64,000 bases of DNA from Alcanivorax jadensis T9 (GTDB taxonomy: Bacteria; Pseudomonadota; Gammaproteobacteria; Pseudomonadales; Alcanivoracaceae): NCBI RefSeq assembly GCF_000756655.1, contig NZ_ARXU01000003.1:310001-374000 (forward strand). The letters are read 5' to 3'. Positions 43,627 to 52,236 of this stretch are shown here, piece after piece. The notes below the pieces were generated by a model. The model searched no databases, was not told the DNA's origin, and saw only the letters and a program-made list of their open reading frames with translations. Made by a program: the position numbers and the translations under genes. Position 1 is the stretch's first letter; each line of letters opens with the position of its first letter.

Positions 43627-44952
43627 TTGAGTATCAACCGCCAGGAATTCGATCGTCGCCGCCAGGAGCTGATGGGTATCATGGGGCCCAACAGCATTGC
43701 CATTCTGCCGGCTGCCCCGGAACGCACCCGTAATCGGGATGTGGAATACCCCTACCGGCAGAACAGCGATTTCTGGTACCTCACCGGTTTTGGCGAACCA
43801 GAAGCGATCATGGTGCTGCTGCCTGGCCGGGAGCACGGCGAGTATGTGCTGTTCTGCCGCGAGCGCGATCGGGCCATGGAAATCTGGAACGGCTACCGGG
43901 CTGGGCCGGATGGTGCGGTGAGCGACTTCGATGCGGACGATGCCTTTCCCATCGGGGACATCGACGAGATCCTGCCGGGGCTGATCGAAGGCCGTGAGCG
44001 AGTCTACTACGACCTGGGCCACGATGCGGAATTCGACCGCCGTCTGATGGGCTGGGTCAACAGTATTCGTGAGCGGGTCCGTTCCGGTGCCCAGCCGCCC
44101 GGAGAGTTCGTTGCCCTGGCCCACCATCTGCACGACATGCGCCTGTTCAAGAGCGCCGCTGAAATCAAGTTGATGCGCCGCGCTGCCAGCATTTCCGCAG
44201 GTGCCCATGTGCGCGCCATGCAGGCGGTCAAACCGGGCATGATGGAATACCAGCTGGAAGCGGAATACATCCACGAATTCATGCGCAACGGCTCACGCAG
44301 TCCCGCCTACCCGAGTATTGTCGGTGGCGGTGCCAATGGCTGCATCCTTCACTACATCGAAAACAGCCAGAAGCTGAAAAGCGGCGACCTGGTGCTAGTG
44401 GATGCCGGTTGCGAGCTGGAGAACTATGCCTCGGACATCACTCGTACCTTCCCGGTGAGCGGTACCTTCAGCAAACCGCAGCAAGCCTTGTACGAACTGG
44501 TGCTGGCCAGCCAGCATGCGGCTATTGAGGCTACCCATCCGGACAATCACTGGAATGTCCCCCACGAAAAAGTGGTGCATATCCTCACCCAGGGTCTGCT
44601 GGATCTGGGACTGCTCAAAGGTGAATTCAACGAGGTGGTGGAAACCGAAGCTTACCGCCGCTTCTTCATGCATCGCACCGGTCACTGGCTGGGGCTGGAT
44701 GTGCATGATGTGGGCGACTACCGGGTGCAGGAACAGTGGCGGCAACTGGAGCCGGGCATGGCGCTGACCGTGGAGCCTGGGCTGTATGTGGCGCCGGACG
44801 ACGACAGCGTGGACGAACAGTGGCGCGGCATCGGTATCCGCATTGAGGATGATGTGGTGGTGACCAAAGACGGCTGTGATGTGCTTAGCCATGAAGTGCC
44901 GAAGGAAGTAGCGGATATCGAAGCGGTGATGAAAAAAGCAGTTAACAGTTAA
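43627..44952 (+). CDS. pepP: Xaa-Pro aminopeptidase (aminopeptidase P II)
   Basis: A 441-residue metallopeptidase that removes an N-terminal residue preceding proline. The creatinase-like N domain (residues 1-170) is followed by the pita-bread fold with metal ligands Asp near 259 and 270 (LVDAGCELENYASDITRTFP), His in HRTGHWLGLDVHDVG, and Glu in VEPGLY and IGIRIEDD. The start is taken as TTG at 43627 because AAGGAG at 43616-43621 lies 5 bp before it; the GTG at 43621 overlaps that site. Its stop codon lies in a heptad array. Confidence 0.93.
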   Translation: MSINRQEFDRRRQELMGIMGPNSIAILPAAPERTRNRDVEYPYRQNSDFWYLTGFGEPEAIMVLLPGREHGEYVLFCRERDRAMEIWNGYRAGPDGAVSDFDADDAFPIGDIDEILPGLIEGRERVYYDLGHDAEFDRRLMGWVNSIRERVRSGAQPPGEFVALAHHLHDMRLFKSAAEIKLMRRAASISAGAHVRAMQAVKPGMMEYQLEAEYIHEFMRNGSRSPAYPSIVGGGANGCILHYIENSQKLKSGDLVLVDAGCELENYASDITRTFPVSGTFSKPQQALYELVLASQHAAIEATHPDNHWNVPHEKVVHILTQGLLDLGLLKGEFNEVVETEAYRRFFMHRTGHWLGLDVHDVGDYRVQEQWRQLEPGMALTVEPGLYVAPDDDSVDEQWRGIGIRIEDDVVVTKDGCDVLSHEVPKEVADIEAVMKKAVNS

Positions 44953-44974
44953 TAGTGAATAGTTAACAGCGAAA
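44940..44974. repeat. Heptad array D at the pepP stop codon
   Basis: Four heptads, beginning AGTTAAC and AGTTAAT, then AGTGAAT, at 44940-44967, followed by AGCGAAA. The first two units contain the last codons and TAA of pepP. No inverted partner is present before ubiH. The third unit has a G at position 4, as in elements B and E. Confidence 0.7.
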
Positions 44975-45028
44975 ACCGGTGCTAATACGCTCCTGCAGAT
45001 ACCCCTTATATGGTTTCGGGAAACCTGG

Positions 45029-46210
45029 ATGACGGAACAGAGGCAAGACCCCATTCTTATCGTCGGCGGTGGCATGGCCGGGGCGTTGCTGGCCTTGTTG
45101 TTGCGGCATCACGGTGCGTCGGCGGTGACGCTGGTGGAAAGCCATCCTCTGACCCTGCCCGATGAACCGCCGCTGACGCCCAGCTTCGATGCGCGCAGCA
45201 CCGCGCTGTCCGCCGGCACCCTGTCGGTACTGGATGAGTTGGGATTGGCCGAGGCCATTCGTGAACATGCCGCCGCTATCGATACCGTGCACGTATCTCG
45301 CCGCTCGCGACTCGGCATCACCCGCCTGCGCGCCAGCGAAGAAGGGGTGCCGGCGCTGGGGGCGGTGGTGGAAAACCGCTGGCTGGGTTTTGTGTTGTTG
45401 CGGGCCCTGTATGCGGATGCCGCTATCCAGGTGCTGGCACCGGAACGGCTTAGCGCCATTCGCCGTCTGGCAGATGGCTATGAGGCTACCCTGGAATCCG
45501 GCCGCACCCTGACCACGCCGTTGCTGATCGCTGCGGATGGTGCCAAGTCGCGTACCCGCGAATGGCTGGGAGTGAGCGCCCGGGACAGCGATACCGGCCA
45601 CGATGCCATGATCGCCAACCTGTCACTGGCCAGTGACCACCAGGGTATTGCCTACGAGCGCTTTCTCAACGATGGGCCGTTGGCGCTGTTGCCGCTGCCG
45701 GACCGCCGTTTTGGCCTGGTCTGGACCGGCCCCCGTGATCAGGTGGATGCCTGGATGGAAATGGAGTCCGGTGCTTTGCTGAAGCAGTTGCAGCAGCAAT
45801 GCCCGGCAGAGGCGCCCCGGATTACCGGCATCGGCGAACGTCAGCGTTACCCGCTGATACTCACCCATGCCTGTGCCCAGGCGGTGCCCTTCGGTGTGGT
45901 GGTAGGCAATGCCGCCCACACCCTGCACCCGGTGGCAGGCCAGGGTTTCAATCTGACCGTCCGCGATCTGGTTCAGCTGGCATGTACCGTGGGCGGCGCG
46001 TCGGCACCGGGAAAACTGTCCCTGTTGCAGCAATACGTGCAGCGCCGGGAGCAGGACCAGGCCTTGATCAGCCAGGCCTCGCGCTGGGTGCCGGAAATGT
46101 TCCGGGTCCAGCAACCGTTGTTTGCGCACAGTCGGCAGCTGGGGCTGGTGGCCATGGATATTCTGCCCGGCCTGCGTCAGGGGTTTGCGCGGCGGGCCAT
46201 GGGGCTTTGA
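45029..46210 (+). CDS. ubiH: 2-polyprenyl-6-methoxyphenol hydroxylase UbiH
   Basis: A 393-residue FAD-dependent monooxygenase of ubiquinone biosynthesis. The FAD motif is LIVGGGMAGALLALLL (about 10-25), the central DG motif region is LLIAADGAKSRTRE, and the second FAD motif reads GNAAHTLHPVAGQGFNL, with Asn instead of Asp as is usual for UbiH. It follows pepP, the conserved gammaproteobacterial order, and is followed by a UbiI-type paralogue. Confidence 0.92.
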   Translation: MTEQRQDPILIVGGGMAGALLALLLRHHGASAVTLVESHPLTLPDEPPLTPSFDARSTALSAGTLSVLDELGLAEAIREHAAAIDTVHVSRRSRLGITRLRASEEGVPALGAVVENRWLGFVLLRALYADAAIQVLAPERLSAIRRLADGYEATLESGRTLTTPLLIAADGAKSRTREWLGVSARDSDTGHDAMIANLSLASDHQGIAYERFLNDGPLALLPLPDRRFGLVWTGPRDQVDAWMEMESGALLKQLQQQCPAEAPRITGIGERQRYPLILTHACAQAVPFGVVVGNAAHTLHPVAGQGFNLTVRDLVQLACTVGGASAPGKLSLLQQYVQRREQDQALISQASRWVPEMFRVQQPLFAHSRQLGLVAMDILPGLRQGFARRAMGL

Positions 46211-46216
46211 AAAGGC

Positions 46217-46251
46217 AATTGATAATTGAGAATGGATAATTGATAACGAAA
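46217..46251. repeat. Heptad array E after ubiH
   Basis: Four heptads (46217-46244) of the AATTGAT type, starting 6 bp after the ubiH TGA and followed by AACGAAA. They are the same units as the left arm of element B (one base different), 35 kb away. A REP pair follows instead of an inverted heptad arm. Confidence 0.75.
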
Positions 46252-46268
46252 CCCTGGCTACGAAGCCG

Positions 46269-46392
46269 TGTAGGAGCGCCGCTTGAGGCGCGAATGTTCA
46301 CGCTCTACTTAACGCGTGCTGCTGCGCTTGCATTGTCAACTTACCTATATCAAGCGCTGCAAGCTCTTCGCGCCTCAAGCGGCGCTCCTACA
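46269..46392. repeat. REP-pair palindrome (GTAGGAGC family)
   Basis: Perfect 26-bp inverted arms (46269-46294, 46367-46392) with a 72-base spacer that does not share the core of the three composite elements. It lies between ubiH and the ubiI-type gene, inside what would otherwise be one operon. Confidence 0.9.
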
Positions 46393-46429
46393 TATCAACA
46401 GCGAGCATCGACCTTTGAAGAATGCGGCC

Positions 46430-47677
46430 ATGACAGAACAGCCTGATTCCCAACATATCGTCATCGTCGGCGGTGGTATGACCGGGGGCTTGCTGGCGGT
46501 GTTGCTGGCGGAGCAGGGGCTGGATGTGACCGTGCTGGATGGGGCGCCGGCGCCGGTGATGCCCTCCGGGCCGGCCCAGTTGCGGGTGTCCACGCTCACT
46601 GAGGCCAGTTACTGGTTGCTGCAAAACAGCGGCGTCTGGGAGCATCTGGACATGAGCCGGGTGCAGCCCTACGACGCCATGCAGGTGTGGGATCAGGATG
46701 GCACCGGCGAAGTGCTGTTCCGTGCGGAAGAGGTGGGCGCGCAGTCCCTGGGCTGGCTATTGGAAAACGGTCACCTGGCGGCGGCGCTTTACCGGCGGGC
46801 GGCGGACTTTGCCAATCTGGACTGGCGCTGCAATGCAGCGGTGGACAGCGCCCGCCGTGAGGAAGGTGGCTGGCAGGTGCGCGCCGGGGACCAGAGCTGG
46901 CAGGCGGATCTGTTGGTGGGGGCCGATGGCGCCCGCTCCCGGGTGCGGGACTGGGCCGGTATCAGTGGCGGTGCCCGCGACAGTGGCCATCATGCGCTGG
47001 TGGCCACCATCTCTACTGCGCTGCCCCATGATGCCTGCGCTCGCCAGGTGTTCATGGAATCCGGGCCGTTGGCGCTGCTGCCGCTTTACAGTGACCCGCA
47101 GCAGGGTGAGCAGCGGCAGTGTTCCATTGTCTGGTCTGGCTGGCCGGAGCGTATTGCTCAACTGCGAGAAAAGGCGCCGGCGGATTTTGCTGCCGAACTG
47201 CAAGCGGGCGTCGGTGATGCGCTCGGCGAGGTGGCGCTGCTCAGCGACAGGGCGGTGTTCCCCATCCAGGAGCGACATGCCAGCAGCTATGTAGCAGCGG
47301 GCCTGGCGCTGGTGGGCGATGCCGCCCACGTGATTCATCCGCTGGCGGGGCAGGGCGTCAACCTGGGCCTGCTGGACGCGGCGGTGCTGGCGGAAGAGGT
47401 GGAGCGAGCCGTTGGCAGCGGGCGTTCCTGTGCGGACAGCGCGGCCCTTGCCCGATATCAGCGTCGGCGCCGCGGTGAGAACCTGATCATGCAGAATGCC
47501 ATGCGCGGGTTTCAGCACTTGTTTGGCCAGCGAGCCCTGCCGGTGCGCTGGCTGCGCAACACAGGCATGCGCTGGGTCAATCAGGGCGGGCCGCTCAAGC
47601 GACTCTTTGCCAGCCAGGCCATGGGCCGCGGTGCGGATTTGCCGGCACGCGCAAGACCCCAATATCCGGGTGCGTGA
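46430..47677 (+). CDS. UbiI/VisC-type FAD-dependent ubiquinone biosynthesis hydroxylase
   Basis: A 415-residue FAD monooxygenase of the UbiH/UbiF/VisC/COQ6 family. FAD motifs: IVGGGMTGGLLAVLLAEQG, LLVGADGARSRVRDWAG and LVGDAAHVIHPLAGQGVNLG. The last has the standard GD pair, unlike UbiH. It probably performs C5 hydroxylation (UbiI role), consistent with its place after ubiH. The start at 46430 is taken from the conserved N-terminus; the frame stays open upstream into the REP element. The Shine-Dalgarno (GAAG) is weak. Confidence 0.9.
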   Translation: MTEQPDSQHIVIVGGGMTGGLLAVLLAEQGLDVTVLDGAPAPVMPSGPAQLRVSTLTEASYWLLQNSGVWEHLDMSRVQPYDAMQVWDQDGTGEVLFRAEEVGAQSLGWLLENGHLAAALYRRAADFANLDWRCNAAVDSARREEGGWQVRAGDQSWQADLLVGADGARSRVRDWAGISGGARDSGHHALVATISTALPHDACARQVFMESGPLALLPLYSDPQQGEQRQCSIVWSGWPERIAQLREKAPADFAAELQAGVGDALGEVALLSDRAVFPIQERHASSYVAAGLALVGDAAHVIHPLAGQGVNLGLLDAAVLAEEVERAVGSGRSCADSAALARYQRRRRGENLIMQNAMRGFQHLFGQRALPVRWLRNTGMRWVNQGGPLKRLFASQAMGRGADLPARARPQYPGA

Positions 47678-47730
47678 GGTGCGCAAATCAGGCTAGAGCT
47701 TGGCATAAAATCCTGCCATACTTGCGCCTC

Positions 47731-47749
47731 AATTAAGAATCATTCTTGT
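47731..47749. promoter_or_regulatory. Possible Fur box
   Basis: AATTAAGAATCATTCTTGT, about 30 bp before the start of the Fe(III)-binding protein gene, has an AAGAATCATTCTT palindromic centre and matches the 19-bp Fur consensus at roughly 11 positions. Iron regulation would suit the gene. Confidence 0.5.
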
Positions 47750-47779
47750 TTCCTTGTGCATTTGATGGAGTCCTCTACT

Positions 47780-48790
47780 ATGCGAGCCGTTGCGTTTCTG
47801 GCCGCCGCCGCTGTCATGCTTACCGGGCTGTGGGCCTGCTCCGAACCCGCCGCCGAAGAAGAACTGGTGGTCTATACCTCGCGGAATGACCATCTGATCA
47901 AGCCGGTATTCGATGCCTATACCGAAGCCACCGGCGTGAAAATCCGCTATATCACTGACAATGCCGCTGCCCTGACTGCCCGTTTGCAGGCGGAAGGTGA
48001 GCGCTCTCCAGCGGATATGCTGATCACCGTGGACGCCGGCAACCTCTGGAATGCGGCGGACAAGGACTTGCTGCAACCGCTGGAGTCTCAGGTACTGTCT
48101 GCCAATGTGCCGACGGAACTGACCGACCCGGAAAATCGCTGGTTCGGCCTGACCGTGCGGGCCCGCACCCTGGTGTATTCCACAGACCGGGTGGACCCGG
48201 CGGCACTGTCCAGCTACGAAGCGCTGGCGGAACCGGAATGGAAGGGCCGTCTGTGCCTGCGTACCTCCAAGAAGGTCTACAACCAGTCCCTGGTAGCAAC
48301 CATGATCAAGCGCCTTGGCGAAGAAAAAACCGAGGAAATCGTGCGTGGCTGGGTGGCGAATCTGGCCACCGACGTGTTCTCCAACGACACCGCCCTGATG
48401 GAAGCCATCGTCGCCGGGCAATGTGATGTGGGCATCGTGAATACCTACTACTTCGGCCGCATGAAGCAGGACAATCCGCAGCTGCCCCTGTCCCTGTTCT
48501 GGGCCAACCAGCAAAGCAGCGGTGTCCACGTGAACATCTCCGGCGCCGGCATTACCCGCCATGCGCCGCACCCGCAAAAAGCCCGCGACCTGCTGGAATG
48601 GATGAGCCAGCCGCAGGCCCAGAAACTGCTGGCCGACCGCAATATGGAATACCCGGTGAATGCCGCCGTGGAGCCTGCCGAGGAAGTGGCCTCCTGGGGG
48701 GAATTCAAATCGGATGATCTGAACGTCAGTGTGGCCGGCGCCCTGCAGGTGGATGCCGTCAAACTGATGGATCGCGCCGGGTACCGCTAA
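47780..48790 (+). CDS. Fe(III) ABC transporter substrate-binding lipoprotein (FbpA/FutA type)
   Basis: A 336-residue periplasmic iron-binding protein. The start at 47780 is used because GGAG lies 9 bp upstream and it gives a clean lipoprotein signal ending LWAC (Cys20). The mature part opens ELVVYTSRNDHLIKPVF, typical of FbpA, and contains NTYYFGR near residue 221 with the adjacent tyrosines that bind ferric iron. The permease gene follows 3 bp later; no ATPase gene is nearby. A possible Fur box lies upstream. Confidence 0.9.
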   Translation: MRAVAFLAAAAVMLTGLWACSEPAAEEELVVYTSRNDHLIKPVFDAYTEATGVKIRYITDNAAALTARLQAEGERSPADMLITVDAGNLWNAADKDLLQPLESQVLSANVPTELTDPENRWFGLTVRARTLVYSTDRVDPAALSSYEALAEPEWKGRLCLRTSKKVYNQSLVATMIKRLGEEKTEEIVRGWVANLATDVFSNDTALMEAIVAGQCDVGIVNTYYFGRMKQDNPQLPLSLFWANQQSSGVHVNISGAGITRHAPHPQKARDLLEWMSQPQAQKLLADRNMEYPVNAAVEPAEEVASWGEFKSDDLNVSVAGALQVDAVKLMDRAGYR

Positions 48791-48793
48791 CCG

Positions 48794-50383
48794 GTGCGAA
48801 CACGGGGAGCCCTTTCCGCCAGCGGTGCCAGCGTTCTGCTGCTGGCCTTGCTGGTGCTGGTGCCCATTGTGGTACTGCTGGCCGCCTGGCAGCAGGAGCA
48901 GTGGGCCACCTGGCAGCACCTGCTCGACACGGTGCTGTGGCGTCTGGTGGGCAATACCCTGTTCCTGATGGTGGGGGTAACCGCTGGGGTACTGCTGCTC
49001 GGGGTCTCCCTGGCCTGGTGTGTGGCCACCCTGGAATTCCCCGGGCGGCGCTGGCTGCAATGGGCGCTGTTGCTGCCCATGGCCATGCCTGCCTATGTGC
49101 TGGCGTTCGTGATGGTGGACCTGCTGGATTACGCCGGCCCCATCCAGACCTTCCTGCGCCAGTGGCTGCCGGTGTTGCCGGACTTCAGCGCCCGCCATCC
49201 CCTGTGGGTGGTGATCACCCTCTCCCTGGTGCTCTATCCCTATGTCTACATGCTGGCCCGGTTGGCCTTCGAGGCCCAGGGGCGGGCGGTGCTGGAACAG
49301 GCCCGTATCCTTGGTGATACGGCCTCGTCCGCCTTTTTCCGGGTCGCCCTGCCGATGGCACGCCCCGGCATCGCGGCGGGTCTGGCGCTGGCATTGATGG
49401 AAACCCTGGCCGACTTCGGTGCGGTGAGTATCTTCAACTTCGATACCTTTACCACGGCGATCTACAAGAGCTGGTACGGCCTGTTCAACTTGCAGGCCGC
49501 CGCCCAGCTTGCCTCTCTGTTATTGCTGTTCGTGGTGGTGGCGCTGTGGCTGGAGCGGCGTGGTCGCAGCCGGGCCCGTTACAGCGAGATCGGCGGTCGG
49601 CAGACCTTGCGCAGTCGTCCGCGGTTGGCCTGGGGGGTAACCCTGTTTGCCTTTGCGGTACTGTTCCTGGCCTTCCTGCTGCCGGTCAGTCGCTTGCTGT
49701 ACTGGGTGATCGACAATGGCTTGATGCAGGTGGATGCCCGTTTTCTCAACCTGATCTGGCGTACCTTCCTGCTCGGCACCATGGCCGCCGTGCTGGTGCT
49801 GACACTGGCCGGCTGGCTGGCCTGGGTGAAGCGGCATCAGCCGTCGCCTTCGGTATCTGTGGCCGTGCGGCTGGCGACCCTGGGCTACGCCTTGCCGGGT
49901 TCGGTGCTCGCGGTGGGCATTATGATCAGCTTCAGCGCGGTGGAAAGCTGGCTGGCGGATCTGGGGGTGGGCATCGTACTGGTCAGCACCCTGGCCGCGT
50001 TGCTGTTGGCCTACGTGGTCCGCTTTATGGCCGTGGGTTTCGGGCCAGTGGAAAACGCCCTGCAGCAGGTCCGCCCAAGCCTGGTGGAGGCCGCCCGTAC
50101 CTTGGGGGCATCCTCTGCGGAAGTGGGGCGCCGAGTCTATGTGCCGATGATGCTGCCGGGTCTGCTCACGGCGCTGTTACTGGTGGGCATCGATGTGATG
50201 AAGGAAATGCCCGCTACTCTGCTGCTGCGCCCCTTCGGCTGGGACACCCTGGCAGTCCGCATTTACGAGCTGACCGCCGAAGGGGAATGGCAACGAGCCG
50301 CCGCACCGGCGTTGACCCTGGTACTGCTGGGGCTGATCCCGGTGATGGTGCTGACCCGCCGGCGCTCTGCACGGCTGAGCTGA
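48794..50383 (+). CDS. Fe(III) ABC transporter permease (FbpB type)
   Basis: A 529-residue membrane protein made of two fused MetI-type permease domains, each ending in an EAA loop: EQARILGDTASSAFFRVALP (about 167-187) and EAARTLGASSAEVGRRVYVP (about 432-452). These loops contact the ATPase. About 12 TM segments, as in FbpB/SfuB. The GTG start is 3 bp after the binding-protein stop, so both are co-translated. The ATP-binding subunit is missing from this cluster and must be supplied from elsewhere. Confidence 0.9.
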   Translation: MRTRGALSASGASVLLLALLVLVPIVVLLAAWQQEQWATWQHLLDTVLWRLVGNTLFLMVGVTAGVLLLGVSLAWCVATLEFPGRRWLQWALLLPMAMPAYVLAFVMVDLLDYAGPIQTFLRQWLPVLPDFSARHPLWVVITLSLVLYPYVYMLARLAFEAQGRAVLEQARILGDTASSAFFRVALPMARPGIAAGLALALMETLADFGAVSIFNFDTFTTAIYKSWYGLFNLQAAAQLASLLLLFVVVALWLERRGRSRARYSEIGGRQTLRSRPRLAWGVTLFAFAVLFLAFLLPVSRLLYWVIDNGLMQVDARFLNLIWRTFLLGTMAAVLVLTLAGWLAWVKRHQPSPSVSVAVRLATLGYALPGSVLAVGIMISFSAVESWLADLGVGIVLVSTLAALLLAYVVRFMAVGFGPVENALQQVRPSLVEAARTLGASSAEVGRRVYVPMMLPGLLTALLLVGIDVMKEMPATLLLRPFGWDTLAVRIYELTAEGEWQRAAAPALTLVLLGLIPVMVLTRRRSARLS

Positions 50384-50868
50384 CCCGAGACAGACAGGGA
50401 AGCCCGATTCATGCGCATACGTTACAGCTTTGTCGCCTGGCCGTGCCGGTGACGTTACTGTCAGTGCTGATCGTGAGCCCGAAGATCTACCTGAAAACCC
50501 CGGCGGGCGGAGTCAAACTCCAATAGCTGGGGGAGCCCATCAAGCCGTAATCTACGGACGATGAAATCCTTGCCGGCCTTTGGGCCGGCTTTCTTTGGGC
50601 GCTCTACCTGCCCTTCACATACCCGCCGTTGCTGGGGTAAATCGAAACCGCCCGGTTACATCGGGTAACAATATCGGTGCTCCCACCTACTTTTCTCAAC
50701 TATTCCCAACTTTTTGCCAACGGCGCTGGCACCGTCGTTTTGTTTGACTTATTGCATATACACAGGGGGGAATAGGCGAGAGGCTGCATAGCTTCACGTA
50801 TTGTTCTCCTGTCGCCTGGGAGCTTAACCTGAGGCGAGAACCCTAATAACAAACGCCGGAGAAGCGCT
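50384..50868. other. 485-bp intergenic region after the iron transporter
   Basis: It contains a terminator at 50572-50596 and, before it, a stretch (about 50411-50526) that looks like a broken small reading frame: an ATG opens 13 codons to a TGA, while the neighbouring frame continues with a hydrophobic LAVPVTLLSVLIVSPKIYL and ends at TAG 50524-50526. No convincing gene. The last 200 bp are the leader of the outer-membrane barrel gene, with a TTGACTTATTGCATATACA stretch and a hairpin around TCGCCT/AGGCGA. Confidence 0.4.
50572..50596 (+). terminator. Rho-independent terminator
   Basis: GCCGGCC (50572-50578) pairs with GGCCGGC (50583-50589), followed by TTTCTTT. It would end the iron transporter transcript. 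Confidence 0.8.
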
Positions 50869-52224
50869 ATGACTACCAAGACCCTTACCCGCTGGGGAGC
50901 TGCTGTCATTCTCAGCACTGCCCTGTCGAGCCCTGCTTTCGCTGCCATGGGCAATACGGCCAGCACCTACGGCCTGCTTCCTGCCGATGTGGGCACAGCC
51001 ATGGGCCTATCCATGTTCAACTCCCAGGCGTCGGCGCTCTACTACAACCCGGCCTACCTGACACGAGACCCCCGCGGTGAACTGACAGTTGGCTTGTTGC
51101 ATGGCGATCAAGAATTGCGTGCCGTCAGCCAGGGCAATCCCAACGGTGGCGCGCCATCCGTGATTCGTGATGGTGACGTGCTTAACGACACCATGTCTCA
51201 GCAGCAGGTCATTGCGCTGAAAACCGATCTCACCGACATGACCAAGTTCGAACACCCGATCTACTTCGCGATCATTGCCGGCGTGGAAAAATTTGGTGAG
51301 GAAATGCTGGCGTTTGATTCCAGCACCAACCGGGAAGGCCAATTTTTCAACTACGGCCGACAGCCATTGTTCCTGAATCTCGGTGGCGGCCTCGAACTGG
51401 CCAACGGGATTACCACCGGTGCCTCCGCGCACATTTCCCTGCGTTCTGAAGCGACCTTGATCGCCAGCGCCAACCTGGCCGGTGAAACCCAGCGAGAAGA
51501 GCTGACCGTGTCTGCCAAGCCGGTCATCCGCCCCGTGCTTTCCATGAACCTGGAATGGGACAAGGTTTTCTGCGGTAAGGAAGACTGCGGCATCTGGACC
51601 GGTCTGGAAACCGCCTTTGCATTCCGCGGGCACACCGAGGCCCGCACAGCGGTGGAATCCAATCTGACTATCCCCGGTACCGTTATTGATCCAGGTATCA
51701 CCGTGCTTATTGATACCATCGACTCCTACCAGCCGGATATCTTCAGCGCCGGTCTGCTTTACCACTTCACTGATAATTTCCGGGCTGCCGTCACCGTAGA
51801 ACAGCAGAACTGGAGTGACCTGGAAGATGAGCTGGCCCGCGATACCGTTAAGGACCAGGCTTTTGCTGAGTTCAAGGATATCGTGGTGCCGCGTATTGGT
51901 GCAGAGTGGACGGTGAACGATCATCTGATCCTCTCCGGCGGTGTGGCGTATCAGGAAAGCCCACTGGAAAGCATCCAGACCCCTGACGTGAACTATCTGG
52001 ACAGCGACAAATTGATTGTCGGCGTGGGCTCGTCACTGATTATCAAGAACCCGCCGATCCTCGCTTATCCGCTGCGCCTTGATTTTGGTTACCAGTTCCA
52101 GAAGCTGGAGGAACGGGATTTCGAGTTGACCACCAACCGCCCCGGTGTGACCAACCCCTATGAAGTGGTAACCGCTGATGGCGATGTCCATGTGTTTTCC
52201 GGTGCTATCACGGTGAAGTTCTAA
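50869..52224 (+). CDS. FadL-like outer-membrane beta-barrel protein, module copy 1
   Basis: A 451-residue protein with a signal peptide (residues 1-25, cleaved near AFA) and a mature N-terminus MGNTASTYGLLPADVGTAMG, then SALYYNPAYL, the pattern seen in FadL/OmpP1/TodX transporters, where the N-terminus plugs the barrel. The rest alternates short hydrophobic strands and polar loops and ends in Phe (ITVKF), the signal for barrel assembly. FadL-type channels take up fatty acids and hydrocarbons; the substrate here is unknown. CGGAG precedes the ATG. A large Ig-like lipoprotein gene follows 12 bp later. Confidence 0.75.
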   Translation: MTTKTLTRWGAAVILSTALSSPAFAAMGNTASTYGLLPADVGTAMGLSMFNSQASALYYNPAYLTRDPRGELTVGLLHGDQELRAVSQGNPNGGAPSVIRDGDVLNDTMSQQQVIALKTDLTDMTKFEHPIYFAIIAGVEKFGEEMLAFDSSTNREGQFFNYGRQPLFLNLGGGLELANGITTGASAHISLRSEATLIASANLAGETQREELTVSAKPVIRPVLSMNLEWDKVFCGKEDCGIWTGLETAFAFRGHTEARTAVESNLTIPGTVIDPGITVLIDTIDSYQPDIFSAGLLYHFTDNFRAAVTVEQQNWSDLEDELARDTVKDQAFAEFKDIVVPRIGAEWTVNDHLILSGGVAYQESPLESIQTPDVNYLDSDKLIVGVGSSLIIKNPPILAYPLRLDFGYQFQKLEERDFELTTNRPGVTNPYEVVTADGDVHVFSGAITVKF

Positions 52225-52236
52225 CGGAGGTGTTCC

